Source: Hemicordylus capensis
Taxonomy: Eukaryota; Chordata; Lepidosauria; Squamata; Cordylidae
NCBI RefSeq assembly: GCF_027244095.1
Contig: NC_069662.1
Span: 17,634,501-17,698,500 of the forward strand
Direction: 5' to 3'
Length of the DNA: 64,000 bases
This document shows, in pieces, positions 22,337-34,206 of the stretch. The notes below the pieces were generated by a model. That model worked only from the letters and a program-made list of their open reading frames with translations. It did not search any database and was not told the origin of the DNA. The first letter of the stretch is position 1, and each line of letters starts with the position of its first letter. The position numbers and the translations under genes were made by a program.

Positions 22337-25004
22337 GTTTATTCACTCAATTCATGCATTCATACAAAAGTCTGCAGCAGTTTATAATTTGACCATATCC
22401 CTTATCCCTTCACCCCACCCACCACTTCTTTATACAAACTGGTATTAGGATTTGTAATGTATCACAAACCCTACCCTCCAGAAACAGAATTCTAGCACAG
22501 AAGGGTTTGATTTGTCCCAGGCTCAGAAAGACCCCTGCCCTTTCCTGTTTTAAATAAATTCATTTTAATTAGCAGGAAGAAACAATGTGAACCTGAACAA
22601 AGAGCAAGAAAGTAAACTGTAAGAAATAAGGACAGCAACTATATCAAAAGCATTGGCTGATTTTATGAGCACCATATAGATAACAATGAACTGTGCTTTG
22701 ATGTCGAAATGATGGCATGATTTAAAATTGGTTCTCCTAGCAACAAAAGTCCTGCTTCTGCATCTCCGAGAGAGGAAAAGATGTTTAACATCCTACTTCC
22801 TTCCAGGGAGGAAGTGTTGTGGCAGACAGGAAGCACAAGGCATGGGTGCTTCCCATTCATTCTGCAACACCGTTGCATCCTAAGCTGTGCTCGGCGTCCC
22901 ACAAAGCACTAAGAAACTAAACTACATCATCCGAAATGGAATAATCAACATCTCTTAGGGGGAAGGAAATAAAAAATAAACATCCTGTTCTTTCCCCTGC
23001 TAAAACCTCAGCCCACCCCTTAAAATGGTGTATTTTAAAAACAAATGTAAAATGTAAAACAAATGTAAAATGTAAAACAAATGTTTACTTTTCAGCATCC
23101 AAAACTTTGCCCCTAATCCCAAATATGAAAACATCTATCAAGCATTTGTCAAAGATATAGGTTATGTGGTTTTCATTCAATAGATGATATGTGTAAATAT
23201 AAAATCCCCCCCCCGTCTCTCCTGCTGTACTCCAATCCGATTATGCCTTAGCCCTCTTTTCATATTTTACATCAACCCCCTTAGTGTCTCAGCCTCTCTA
23301 GTCCCCCAGGCCTGGTGGTGGTTTACAGCCAGTTTCTGAAGGTAAAACAGAAAGCAACAGATTACTTTATAGAAAGGAGAAAGGGCGGAAATTCAGGGAT
23401 AAGGTAGCTTTGAGACAACAATAATAACAAAACCACCCATCTCTCTTCCTTCTAAATTATATTCTGAAGACTAATTTGATATTAACTCAGCCATTAGGTC
23501 TCTTAGAGGATTGCTTTGAGTAGGGAGTGCAGGAAGGTTGGGCCAGGCCCTTCTTCCAAGTTGGTAAACCCCATAGCCACAGGTGCCACGCCCTCTCCAT
23601 AAATCCTTTTTCCTCTGGATTGGCCACAAGAGGGCTGGAGGATACCTTATAGTGGGTTGGATTTGGACTAGTAGCCACAGTGGCTGAGCCCAATGTGAAG
23701 TCCTAATTCTTCCCTCAGTGTTGACTACTTTGAACCCTAAGACTATTCTTTATCACTGAACCCCTGGTCTGGGTGTGAGATTTGAGGTATCCCTGAATCC
23801 CTCTGAAATCATCCCACTTTCTGTCCCCTAATTCTGTCAGTATTCCTTTACCTGTCAATTTCCAACCAGATTGACCCCTCCCCCCATTTTCTGTTTGGGT
23901 GGCCCCAGTTCCCAGCTGACCCCTTCAGACTTTTCTTTCTCCAATTTCCTACTCACTGGAATCCTCCAAACCAGGCCCCTCCATGTTGAATCTTGCACCA
24001 TATACTACCCCAAACTCTCTTCCCTCTCAGGTTTCTGATCCCTGCCCTTTCGAGAGCTTTTCTCCTTTATGCCCCCAAACCTTCCCTCCCCACCCCAAAT
24101 ATAAGCATATAAAAACATGCAGATAGAATACTTGCATTTCGACATCAAAATACAACAGCCCCACCCCCAGCATCCCCTTCCACCTGGAGATTAACTGTCC
24201 CCAGGATGGGGGAAAAACTGCCCTCCCTTCTACGCCATGCACCCATCAAAGGAAGGACAATTTTTCTTTGAGGGATGGGTGAAGGAAGGTTAATAATTCG
24301 TGCAGATGGGATTAAAAGGGGAGGAAGTTTAAATATGTCCTCCCTCACCCTAAATAAAGCCCTGCGCCTCCCCCAAGCATAGATTTTAAAGGGGGAGGAC
24401 ATCCACTCAACCCCCGTATTCCCACCCTGTTCCCCCCCTCCCCCCTATTGTGTAACAGTCTGAGGGGGAAAAAAAAAAGTCACATTGTGCCGGGTGTAAA
24501 TTCGTGTTTGACATACACAATTCTTTGCTGGTGCCCTTCCCACCCCCCTCACCCCAATTTTTTTGTCCAGTAGCATACACGGTTGTCCATCAGGCCCTTT
24601 TTAATATTTTTGTTGTTTGGTATGGAGTGTATGCTCTCTCAAGTATTTTTCCACCCATAACTTCTCTTTCAACTTATTCCTGCCATCGGTATATACTTCT
24701 TTTCCAGTGATCTTCCCCATTTCATTGCTCCACTTAGAAAAGTTCTCTTCCTTTTGCTGCTTCCCTCCCTTTCTTTCCTCCAGAAGCTGTTTTCCTCTTG
24801 TATGTGCTTATCCCAAGTTTGCCTTATCCATTTCATTTTAGACAATGCCCATTCTTCCGTGGCTTTAATTAACCAATGCACCCTTCCATCTGTCATTCTG
24901 AAGAGCACTTGGTAGCCATTAAACTTCTCATTTGGTGGATTCTTCACTCATTTGTTCCAGCTGGTACCAAATGTTCCTTTTCAGATTTTGGCTGCTAAAA
25001 AAGT

Positions 25005-25040
<36 letters not shown>

Positions 25041-25234
25041 TGGGGGTTGCGTTCTTTAACTCTGTGCGTGTAAGGCACACTCCTTCCTCTGTCCAGCACT
25101 TTCCCATTCCATTGTTCCATGTAGTGGTATATTTAACATAGCTGTTCCTGGGTCAGACCTTTCTTTTGTACAGAAAGACTGTATGCGCACATCTCTCTTT
25201 AGCTCCTTGACCAGACCAAATGGATAAAAGTCTC

Positions 25235-25267
<33 letters not shown>

Positions 25268-26987
25268 CCACCCACCACATCTTTGAGGCTTTATTTCTAG
25301 TTTTGTATGTCCTTTTGCACACCCTTTCCTTGCTGTCTTGCTGATATTCTGATTAGTAAGCTTCCATACAGTTGTTCCTCTGCCTATATTCTGTCCTTCA
25401 CATTTCGAGTCTATTTGGTAATACACACCTTTCCAGCCTGGCCCCTTTTCTGCCTTCCAAAGATGGACATGTGCTTAAAACTGGTGAACGGGTTCCCAGT
25501 TCAGAACCCTACTGGCTGAACACAATGAAAAGCTAAACAGATATAAACAGATACCCATCTTAACAACCTCCGCTATCCCAAGTTCGCCCTGTAGCTGCCC
25601 TGAATGTTTTCTGTTCCAGCATCCCAGCCGCCTCCCACCCCTGCCTGAGCTTTCAGTTTCTCTGAACAGCATTCATCTGAGGTTCAGCAATATCAGTAGC
25701 CATATGTGAACTTGTAGGTGTTTCCTGCTTGTATCTATATCCAGTTCAGCTTCCTTTTTCTCTGCTTAAAGAATAATTCTGTGCAAACTAAAAGCTTGTG
25801 ACTCACTTCATCACTAAAATAGTCCAATGGGGTGGGGGGACAGTTTTAGACCATGTCCCTTTTTATGCTTTCTGATTCTGAATGGGATGCCTACTAACAC
25901 TCTTATTCTCTATTGTGTCTAGCACTTGAGCCACTTTAGGAAGGGTGGTATATAAATCGAATAAAATAAAAATGTCAGCTTCATTCATGCCTTTCTTCTT
26001 GTATAAAGTGTAGCAGCATCAGTTCTCCTGTGCATTCATAGGACCAGCATTTCATTTCCTCTAGTGGCTCTTTTGATTCCGTGGCCTGTATTTTCCCCCT
26101 CCCCTTCTTTCATCTCGAGATTACCTTAACCGTTCTGATAAAACTCTCTACCATTCTGTCAGTATCTTCCCTTCTCCACAGAGCTCTTGAGTTATTCTTT
26201 CTCTTCCGTTGCCTCTTTCACATTCTCACTGTCACGCTCCAGTTTCCACTAGTCCCTTTGTTACATTTCTTTTGCTCCAAGCTGTAGTTCCTTGACGCTG
26301 GTTCTATTCCTTCCTTCCAGCCAATAACAAATTCCTTTGTCATTCTCTTTTCCATTGACTGGCTGGGTGATGGATCTGGCCGCACACACCTTAGTATGTA
26401 TGCAGCCAAATTTATGCTGGTCCATCTTTGTTAGCACATCTCCTGAGGCGTAGCAACTTGCTACATCTCCCAGCCACCAAAATCAGCTTTTAAACCAATC
26501 AAGGGCACTGGTCCCCCGCCCCCTCATCCTTGTTTGTCTTTGTAAACACAACGGACGGGAGCAGGTGATCCAAGAAGTGTTTCCTCTTTTCCTGTGCTGG
26601 TTCTGTTCATTGTTTCCAGCAAACATGTAAACATGATCCCCACCTCCTGCTCAGGGGATGAGGAAAAGAGCTCTTCTCCGGCAGCTTCTTGTAAACATGG
26701 AATATTGAAAGAGTTTTATTTGCTGTCGAAATTTGGCAGTGGATGGAAGATGGTTGAACAGATGACTGAATGGATGGAAGGAGAAAGAGAGAGAGAGAGA
26801 GAGAGAGAAGATGCAGAAAAAGAAAAAATGGAAATATCCACTTTTTCTTGTTCTTATCATCTTTTTCTGTTTTGTCTTGTTGGGTATCTAAGAGCCTGAG
26901 AAGTATGGGACATGTCTGAGTGTCACAAAATGTCAGTCTTCTCTCAATTTCACTCTCTTGTATCCCTCTTCTGTCTGCTCTTAGTTA

Positions 26988-27033
<46 letters not shown>

Positions 27034-28742
27034 TCCATCTTGTGCTCTCGTTTTGCATGGGTCAGGGATGGATGGGAACATGGAATGGATGGATGTACTG
27101 TTGTCATGCTGGCTCCCAGCTCCAAAGATGGAAATTTCGGTGCTAGGGATAAGGTGGCAGCCAAGGACCACCTTCACTGGAACACTGGGGAAGGAAAGAG
27201 ATTTAGGGTCATGGGGACAAGGGGAAGGGAGTTGGGGGAGGGAAATAAAAACACAGGGAGGGAGAACAGAAGAAGGACAAGTTTACTACCTGAAGAGAAA
27301 CAGGAGGAGGAACATTTCACACATGCCCCCGATTCAACCTCCCCACACCTGGCCTCCTCTGGAATCTGGAGCATGTGGGACCAGGTCATTAGGGAAAGCA
27401 ATGTGAAAGCTGATGAGGTGAAGTCAGGAAGGTCTGACCTCTCTACCCCTTGTTGGCTACCTCAGCCTAGCATTTGTGGTGGGAAAGGATTCTGAAGATA
27501 AATGGTTGGTTATGAAAATGGCTTCCTACACACAGTTAAGGTTGGTGGTTGTAGGCCAAGATATCCTTACAAGAAGCAAGGGCGGCTCCAGAGGGGTGGC
27601 AAGTGTCCCCCGGAAAAGTGGCTTGCCCCCCACTGCCCCCCCCATTTCTGTTTCAGAAATCTAATATGTGGGGCACAGCAAGCCCACTTTGCCTCTTCTG
27701 TGCAATGTATAATATTTGGATTAAAAGTGCCAACTACGGTGGGAGAAGAAATGTGTTGCCTCTCTGAGAGGAGACCTGACATGAAAATTCAAACATTTAG
27801 TTTTGGTTGGTTTGTTTTTTAAGGTGGGAGCTTGACTTTTTCAAGAGGCTGCCCCTTTTCCTAGAGGGTTAGGAAGAAAATGAAAGCATTTGAAAAATTC
27901 CTTATGAGGAAAAGACCATTTGTTTTCTTCAGAGAAGAGAAGGAATGGCATTTACTTCACTCATTTGATGTCAATCCTGGCTTTCTTGCCTGAACTCCCA
28001 AAATACTTTTGAAGTGCCAAAAGTGGAGAGGTGGCTTTAGTTTCTAGGTGGTTTTACAATACTCATCCTTTTCATGCGTACGCTATCGTTCTATTCTTGT
28101 CTGACAGCCACCCATGCCTTACAGTGTTCAGCTGTGCCCCCATGCCTCTCTGAAGAAGAGGGGCTGAACCAAGAGTAGCCATTTTGAAGCAGCTGTGAGG
28201 ATTCCTTTTCTATCATAGGGATAGAAAAAGGGACTGCTCAACTAAAGATAACCCCTTTAGGCCTACTTCTGTGACTGACTACTGCCAAGACAGATACAAG
28301 CTGTGTTTCAGTTTTTCATTCAGCTATGTTTTTGGTCATCCTGGCTCCTCCACAGTGTTAAATTGGTCACTTTTCAGTCTACATATGCTGTCAGATGGAG
28401 CATTTGTGAATAAGCAGTGGCATTTCCTGCCACTCCGAGTGGCAGCATTCCTCCGAGTGAAGCAGCTACCATAATTAGTTTCACTTCTAGGATCATAGCA
28501 TCCCATCATGCCTTGCACTTCCTGGGAAACCCTTCTCTGACTGCAGAGGGCTAGATTACAGGTGTTTTTGTTTGTTTGTTTTAATTAAAGTCAATGTCTA
28601 AGGGTTCATTCTTCTGATTTCTTCGTGCTGAAATAGAAGATTTGGCATTGGGGTGTGTGGGTTGGGAGACAAAGGATGAGGTATTCAAGATGAAAGAAAA
28701 TGTTGGGAGTCCCATACCCTCTTTGATTTCCCAGATACTCAC
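22337..28742 (-). other. PRRT2: PRRT2 last intron and presumed 3' region
   Basis: PRRT2 must continue leftward from 28743, because its second coding exon ends in phase 1 at a donor. Mammalian PRRT2 has only about three codons left at this point, and I could not find a convincing short exon here. A minus-strand AATAAA lies at 22337-22342 and could end the transcript. Simple repeats in this stretch: (GT)n 25000-25040, (TGTC)n/(TC)n 25235-25267, (GA)n 26789-26808, (CT)n 26989-27029. An L2-like tail fragment lies at about 25890-25970. No exons of PAGR1 or MVP were seen. Confidence 0.35.
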
Positions 28743-31176
28743 CTCCAAAGTTGATGCCGAAAGCGGCCACAATTATGAGCACCCCTCCGACCAGTGCGAC
28801 GATGCTCAGCAGTTTTGCGACCCGGGCCAGGCGCCGTGCCCCATCGACGTCTCCTTGCTGGAAGCTGATGCGGGACTGACGAGACGACGAAGTAAAAAGA
28901 AAAGGGGTCAGTGCATAAGGGGACTATCCCAGTATCCTTTTTAGGACAAACAGGGAAAATACATAGGGAAATAAATGTCACCAGAACATAGGAAGCTGCC
29001 TTATACCAAGGCAGTATCAGTATTGTTTACACCAGGGCAGCACAACTTTGATTTTCATTCATTCATTCATTCAATCAATTTCTATACCGCCCTTCCAAAA
29101 ATGGCTCAGGGCGGTTTACACAGAGAAATAACAAATAAATAAGATGACTCCCTGTCCCCAAAGGGCTCACAACAAGATGACATTGAACTGCAACTCCCAT
29201 CATCTCTATTGGCCACTGTGACTGATGGAAATTGTAGTCCAACATCAGCTGGAGGGCCAACGTTGTGCCACCCTGGTCTACACTGACCAGCAGCAACTTT
29301 CCAGGTTTTCAGGCAGGAGTCTTTCCCAGCCTTACCTAGAGATGCTGCCAGGGATTGAACCCAGGACTTCCTGCCTGCAGAGCTCTTCCACTGAACTACA
29401 CCCCATTCCCATGTCCAATTTATGTACCCATGGAGGAGGCCGTAGCTCTGTTTTGGAATGTGTGCTTGGCATTCAGAAGAGTCCAAGGTTCAGTGCCCAG
29501 CATCTTCAATCTAAGGTTGTAGGGCTCAGAAAGACTCCTGAGAGCTACTGTCATTCAGAGAAGGCAGTACGGGTCTGGATTAACCAATGTTCTCATGTGG
29601 TATAAGGCAGTTTCATGGGGCCTAGGAACCCCTAATTTGATAGCAATCATAACAATAAAAAGCTGTGGCTCCAGTCAGTACTTGGATGGAAGACTACTAC
29701 AAGGTCCACGTCAGCCACTCTCAGCTTTCGAAAGGACAAGCAGGATGTACAAAATAAAATGGCTGGTAATGAACACACAAAATGCGAGCTCCATTTTTCC
29801 AGTGGGTTTTCAAAAGCTGCCCAAGACACTTTTAACGGGTTTCGCAAAATGACGTGGCATGAATAAAACCTGTAAGTAGGTCGACTTGTGAGTAGGTGTC
29901 CCAACCTGCCATTTCATGGGGACAGATCTACCTGTGAAGGGGTGCCCCAGTCAAAGGTCTGAAGTACCAGGCTGGGCAACCTATCCGTAAGTAAACCCAT
30001 TGGCTGACATCCTGACTAACGAAGCACTTGTGGGAGGATGTGCTAATGGAAAGCTGCTGCACTAAGGACTTGTGCTAAGTTTGGAGCTTGTATTCAAGAT
30101 TAGTGTTGCACTACCAGAAGCATGCTTGCGCAACAAGTGCATCACCTCCTCTGTTCTAAAGGGAACTTTGTGCAAACAGTGCACCAAGTTCCTATTGCAA
30201 GAGTGCTCTAGTGAAGAGGGCAATTCTGCAATCCCGGGGTTTTTGTGCAAGTACGCAACCTGGCTCTCAGTCAACTTTGCAAGCGCTTAGTCAGTCAGGG
30301 TGGCAGCCACGATTTCCTGCCTGCTATTTGCTCTTGTAGGATGCAGATGTGCAAAAAAACATACAATGGAGATTGAGCAAAGACAAGAGGCAGACAAAAT
30401 AAAAGCAACAAGAAGCACCGCTGTGGGCATGTCCTTGCAGGTGAGTGGGTGCCGAAGCAGTAAGTTGCTCTCCCGCTCGGGCGGCGGAGGGCTCTCATTG
30501 TTCCCAGGATCCCTCCCAGCCAAACCCCCCCCCCCCGCCTTATGCTCACCATGACAGAATACACGAAGGCAACAATGTTGATGGGCCAGATTGGGCAGAA
30601 GCAGGAAAGGGCAGCAATGAATATGTAGTCTCTAGGTTTCTCCCCAGCCTCAGCAGCTGCTGACCCTGCTGCAGAAGGCTTCCGGCTCAGGCTGGCCCGG
30701 GGGGATCCTGCAGCTCCCGCTAGGTGAACCTGAGACCCAGACAAGCTGCTCCTCGCTGCAGCCCTGGGGCCACCATTGATGCTATTCTGGGGCTTCAGGT
30801 CATTCAATGATGCAGATTTGGAGCGAGCTGGGGGACTAGTGGGTGGGTCTGGGGTGCTCCCCAGCTGCTCAGCTGAGCCAGCCCTCAGCCCCACGGGATC
30901 CCCATTCTCCAGTGGGCCCCCCATGGTCTCCTCCTCGATTGTCACTGTCACCATCATGGGTGACGCGGGGGCCTCTGGTGCGGGGGGGCTCTGAGGGGGC
31001 GACTGAGATGGTGGCAGCTCCTGAGGTTTTTCCTGCTCCTGCTCCTGCTCCTGCTTCTGCTCCTGTTCCTGCTGCTGCTCCTCCTGCTGCTGCTGCTGCT
31101 GCTGCACCTCCTCCTTCTCCTTCCCTTGCTGCTCTTGTTCTGGGGGAGCCTCATTCTTCTCAGCATCATCCGACAT
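28743..31176 (-). CDS. PRRT2: Proline-rich transmembrane protein 2, two coding exons (3' end incomplete)
   Basis: Exon 30550-31176 encodes residues 1-209 and exon 28743-28875 encodes 210-253 plus one base; both have canonical splice sites. PRRT2 is a presynaptic membrane protein that binds SNARE and sodium-channel proteins in mammals. The C-terminal domain is unmistakable: KPRDYIF, then [20 protein letters not shown] (183-209), the loop [20 protein letters not shown], and the transmembrane helix [19 protein letters not shown]. The motif [12 protein letters not shown] before it also matches human. The N-terminal half differs: residues 13-53 are a Gln/Glu run rather than the human Pro/Glu repeats, and the protein is shorter (about 256 against 340 residues). 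A 3' splice site ('cctctaatccag' on the minus strand) ends 13 bases before the ATG, so a non-coding first exon lies further right. The last short coding exon (human VYK-stop) was not located. Confidence 0.93.
28982..29410 (-). mobile_element. Nested repeats: SINE interrupted by MITE interrupted by L2-like tail
   Basis: The outer layer is a tRNA-headed SINE on the minus strand (tail 'cataggaagctgccttatac' at 28987; head part 'gggattgaacccaggacttc' near 29350). Inside it is a foldback MITE with ends 'accagggcagcacaac' (about 29031) and 'ttgtgccaccctggt' (to about 29278). Inside the MITE is an L2-like tail at about 29050-29180 ('ctataccgcccttcc', 'ccaaagggctcacaac'). All of it lies in the PRRT2 intron between the two coding exons. 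Confidence 0.68.
29435..29610 (+). mobile_element. Degraded tRNA-headed SINE
   Basis: The head 'ggaggccgtagctctgtttt' and 'ccaaggttcagtgccc' keep traces of box A and box B, and the tail 'gtataaggcagtttcatgg' matches the other copies. It is much more diverged than the copy at 36355-36540. Confidence 0.45.
31027..31110 (-). repeat. PRRT2: Coding (CAG/GAG)n repeat in PRRT2
   Basis: Runs of CAG and GAG codons (seen as ctgctg/ctcctg on the plus strand) encode the Gln/Glu-rich stretch, including seven Gln in a row. This is likely a length-variable coding microsatellite. Confidence 0.85.
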
Positions 31177-31771
31177 GGTGGACAGGTATCTGGATTAGAG
31201 GAGAATTAAAGGGGGGTGGGATTTGACATGGAGAATCACCATTTCCCCCTTCCTGATTCTGGATTTGATTTTGGAACTTTCTTTTGAATGCCAGGGCCGA
31301 GCTCATAAAAATAAGATGCAATAAGGGGCATAATACCTCTGAGGATGCACAGATTACCTTTCCCTCACCATTAAGTAGCCACAGAAGCCCCACATCCACA
31401 TGCCTGGGATTTAGGAAGAGATTTTTTTCTTAATAGTCTTGAGTCCCCAACACCTTTCCTAAACAAGTAACCCTTAACTGGAGACCGGGGCAGGGAGGAC
31501 TCCATTCTCTCATCCATAAATCGCTACTGTCACCAGTCTAGGTTCCCCAATCCCTACCCCCACTTCAAATTAAACCACTGGATATTCCCACCCCACTGGC
31601 AAACACACATCATCCTGAGCATACACCACTTCAGTGCATGGCAGAACAGCTTGGGTCTAACATCCCTGAAGAGAACATGTGCACACACAAGTGTACATGC
31701 ACACACCCACAGACACACACAACACACTTTTTTGCCCCATTGTGATTTCCAAGATTGACCAACCGACGACA

Positions 31772-31987
31772 CACTGCACAAAATTCCATCTGTGTTTTAA
31801 CGAAGCTTGTGCACAATTACAGGGGTGCTTTTGCACAAATGTGCAAAATTGCACAATAGATTGCCATTATCTCCAAAGGCTGTCCATCGCATAAGTCCTT
31901 TTGTGAAATGTCACACATATTCACAAGAGCACTCTTATGCAATTGCGCACATACATTTTTAGAACACAGATGGACTTTTGTGCAGTA
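31772..31987. mobile_element. Foldback element, about 216 bp
   Basis: The left arm 'actgcacaaaattccatctg' is matched in reverse by 'gatggacttttgtgcagt' on the right, and the similarity continues inward through 'tgtgcacaattacaggggtg' against 'actcttatgcaattgcgcac'. The arms are roughly 75 bases each with a short centre. The structure is that of a MITE. The true ends and target duplication are unclear. Confidence 0.6.
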
Positions 31988-31989
31988 TG

Positions 31990-32892
31990 CCAGCTGCTGA
32001 GAACACAAGCACCAGCATTAAATTTGTCAGTGGTTAGTAACAGGGCAACATTTCAAAATTCAGTTTCAATTTTCGAAAAGTTAATATTTTCAGAAGTAGC
32101 CATTGACATTTGTCTCTGCGGGACACTTAAGCAAAAGCTGTAAGCCTTGCCAATGGTCTTTTAAAGCCAGTCATGCAGGGGCAGTGTTCCCTTTAAAGGA
32201 TGCACACGTGCCTGCGCTCACAAGTGATTTTTTAAATGACTGGTCAGTTAATTTTAGATCTCACTGAGGTTGAATCAGGCAGGCCCCACTCTGAATGCGC
32301 ATGGTGCGCACACACTGCCTTGATACTGCCACCCAGAAGAAAATTCATTCCGCACACAGAGGGGGAAAATTAGAAAGAACACAGATCAGGGGGGTTCCGT
32401 TTTGACTGTCAGCAGTGGTCTCAGAGAGTGGGGTACTTCAGTTAGGTCCAAAGATTTGTTCTTCAGTACATTCAGTTAAACAGCACACTTTCAAGAAGTG
32501 CATTTTAAGAATGCCTGTTGTGATTATTTTATTTTTTTAAAAAAATTCACAATAACTTTAACAACTTTATCCACATAAGATAAAAAATCACCCACCCGCC
32601 CTCCTTTAAAAAAAAAAAGTTGATAACCAAGGAGTTTGTGTCTTTTGCATGTATGCACAGCATGCACACCTAGTACTATAAATCCATGTAATCTTTTTAA
32701 CAATAACCCCACGTGTGGTAAAGAGCTGCAGATGCATGAGAGGAATCCCCCCCTGTCCTCCCTGACAGTGCCCCCAATATCAACTTCCAAGAGACAATAT
32801 GTTTGCAACTTTCTCCAGCTGCAGAACCAGGGATTGCCATCTAGGAGCTGACCTCAGGAGGCACACAAAACCTTTGATGACTCCAAGGGGTA
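31990..32892. other. PRRT2 upstream region, nothing recognised
   Basis: Low-complexity AT-rich sequence around 32520-32620. I see no exon or named element. Confidence 0.35.
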
Positions 32893-33345
32893 GTCTTGTG
32901 GTAGCAAGTATGCCTTGTCCCCTTAGCTAAGCAGAGTCTGCCCTAGTTGCATATGAATGGGAGACTAGAAGTGTGAGCACTGTAAGATATTCTCCTGAGG
33001 GGATGGAGCCGCTCTGGAAAGAGCATCTAGGTTCCAAGTTCCCTCCCTGGCAGCATCTCCAAGATAGGACAAGATTTTTTTGTTTTAATAGGACAAGATT
33101 TTTTAATTGAACCAACAAACTACCAAAGCATACAGTACAATGCCAAAGATAGGCATCCAAGATAGGGCTGAGAGAGATTCCTGCCTGCAACCTTGGAGAA
33201 GCTGCTGCCAGTCTGTGAAGACAATACTGAGACCAATGGTCTGACTTAGTATCAGGGTGGATTTGATTTAAATCAAACTGAGTTTGATTTAAATCAAATC
33301 CACCCTGCTTAGTATATCTAGTATATCTGACAGCTTCCTATGTTC
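32893..33345 (+). mobile_element. 5S-rRNA-headed SINE with two insertions
   Basis: The head 'tcttgtggtagcaagtatg', box-A-like 'ttagctaagcagagtc' and box-C-like 'tgaatgggagact' are followed by 'gagcactgtaagatat'. The body 'gagccgctctgg ... ctccctggcag' continues to about 33068. There it is interrupted by about 84 bases flanked by CCAAGATAGG on both sides (a 10-bp duplication). The tail 'ctgagagagattcctgcctg' then continues and is interrupted again by the palindromic element at 33253-33307. Confidence 0.75.
33253..33307. mobile_element. 55-bp palindromic hAT MITE
   Basis: Two 27-base arms are exact reverse complements with a single G between them; each starts CAGGGTGGATTTGATTTAAA. The flanks are CTTAGTAT at 33245-33252 and again at 33308-33315, a perfect 8-bp target duplication. 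This is one of the smallest transposon-like insertions that can still be recognised. It sits in the tail of a 5S-headed SINE, so it is younger than that SINE. Confidence 0.88.
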
Positions 33346-33751
33346 CTAAGGGGTAGTGGGTGCTCCCCAATAAAACATTTCCCACTCCCCTATCTACCAG
33401 ACTGGAATTTTACAGCAATGTGTTAGACAATACAATCATAGTATATTATGGACCTATAGCTTGAATTGATTATTTTAAAAGGCCTCCGTTGTTTAAAGAG
33501 GTCTCATTCATTTATTCCTCTACCCCATAACAAGCAATAGAAGCTAATGCAGCCAGGTGTTTATTTATTATTTTTATTTTTAAAAATTCTATACCGCCCA
33601 AAACTTGCATCTCTGGTTGGTTTACAAGGTAGGTAGGGAGACTCCTCTAGCCTCCCATGAACCAGGCCAACCCCTTAGTTACCTTCCTGGACAGGAACTG
33701 GGCTGAGTGAGACCATGTGTGAAGGGGGAGAATTATTATTATTATTATTAT

Positions 33752-33977
33752 AGCAATAGCAATAGCAATAGCACTTACATTTATATACCGCTTTATAGCT
33801 GGAGCTCTCTAAGCGGTTTACAATGATTTAGCATATTGCCCCCAACATTCTGGGTACTCATTTTACCAGCCTCGGAAGGATGGAAGGCTGAGTCAACCTT
33901 GAGCCCCTGGTCAGGATCGAACTTGTAACCTTCTGGTTACAGGGCGGCAGTTTTACCACTGCGCCACCAGGGAGTCA
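33752..33977 (-). mobile_element. tRNA-derived SINE, type 1, minus copy
   Basis: Reverse complement of 12371-12586: 'gcacttacatttatataccg' tail, 'tgggtactcattttacc' body, 'ggatcgaacttgtaacc' box B and 'ttttaccactgcgccacc' box A. It follows an (ATT)n/(AGCAAT)n run at about 33729-33770. Confidence 0.82.
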
Positions 33978-33984
33978 CCATTAT

Positions 33985-34206
33985 TACACCATTATTACAT
34001 TTATATCCTGCTCTTCCTCCATGGAACCCAGAGCGGTGTACTACATACTTGAGTTTCTCTTTCACAACAACCCTGTGAAGTAGGTTAGGCTGAGAGAGAA
34101 GTGACTGGCCCAGAGTCACCCAGCTAGTCTCATGGCTGAATGGGGATTTGAACTCGGGTCTCCCCGGTCCTAGTCCAGCACTCTAACCACTACACCACGC
34201 TGGCTC
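33985..34206 (-). mobile_element. tRNA-derived SINE, type 2, minus copy
   Basis: Full-length reverse copy of the 12621-12850 type, from tail 'cctgctcttcctccatggaa' to head 'taaccactacaccacgctgg'. It directly abuts the type 1 SINE, as also happens at 12371-12850. Confidence 0.85.

Noticed and set aside
25160-25430. Candidate last PRRT2 exon (minus strand GVYYQ-like reading after an AG)
   Set aside because: The acceptor lacks a pyrimidine tract and the phase would require an extra base relative to the exon ending at 28743.
26912-27495. Frames of 164 and 191 codons across a (CT)n tract
   Set aside because: Two frames read through the same microsatellite with Leu/Ser repeats, which indicates chance openness rather than coding.
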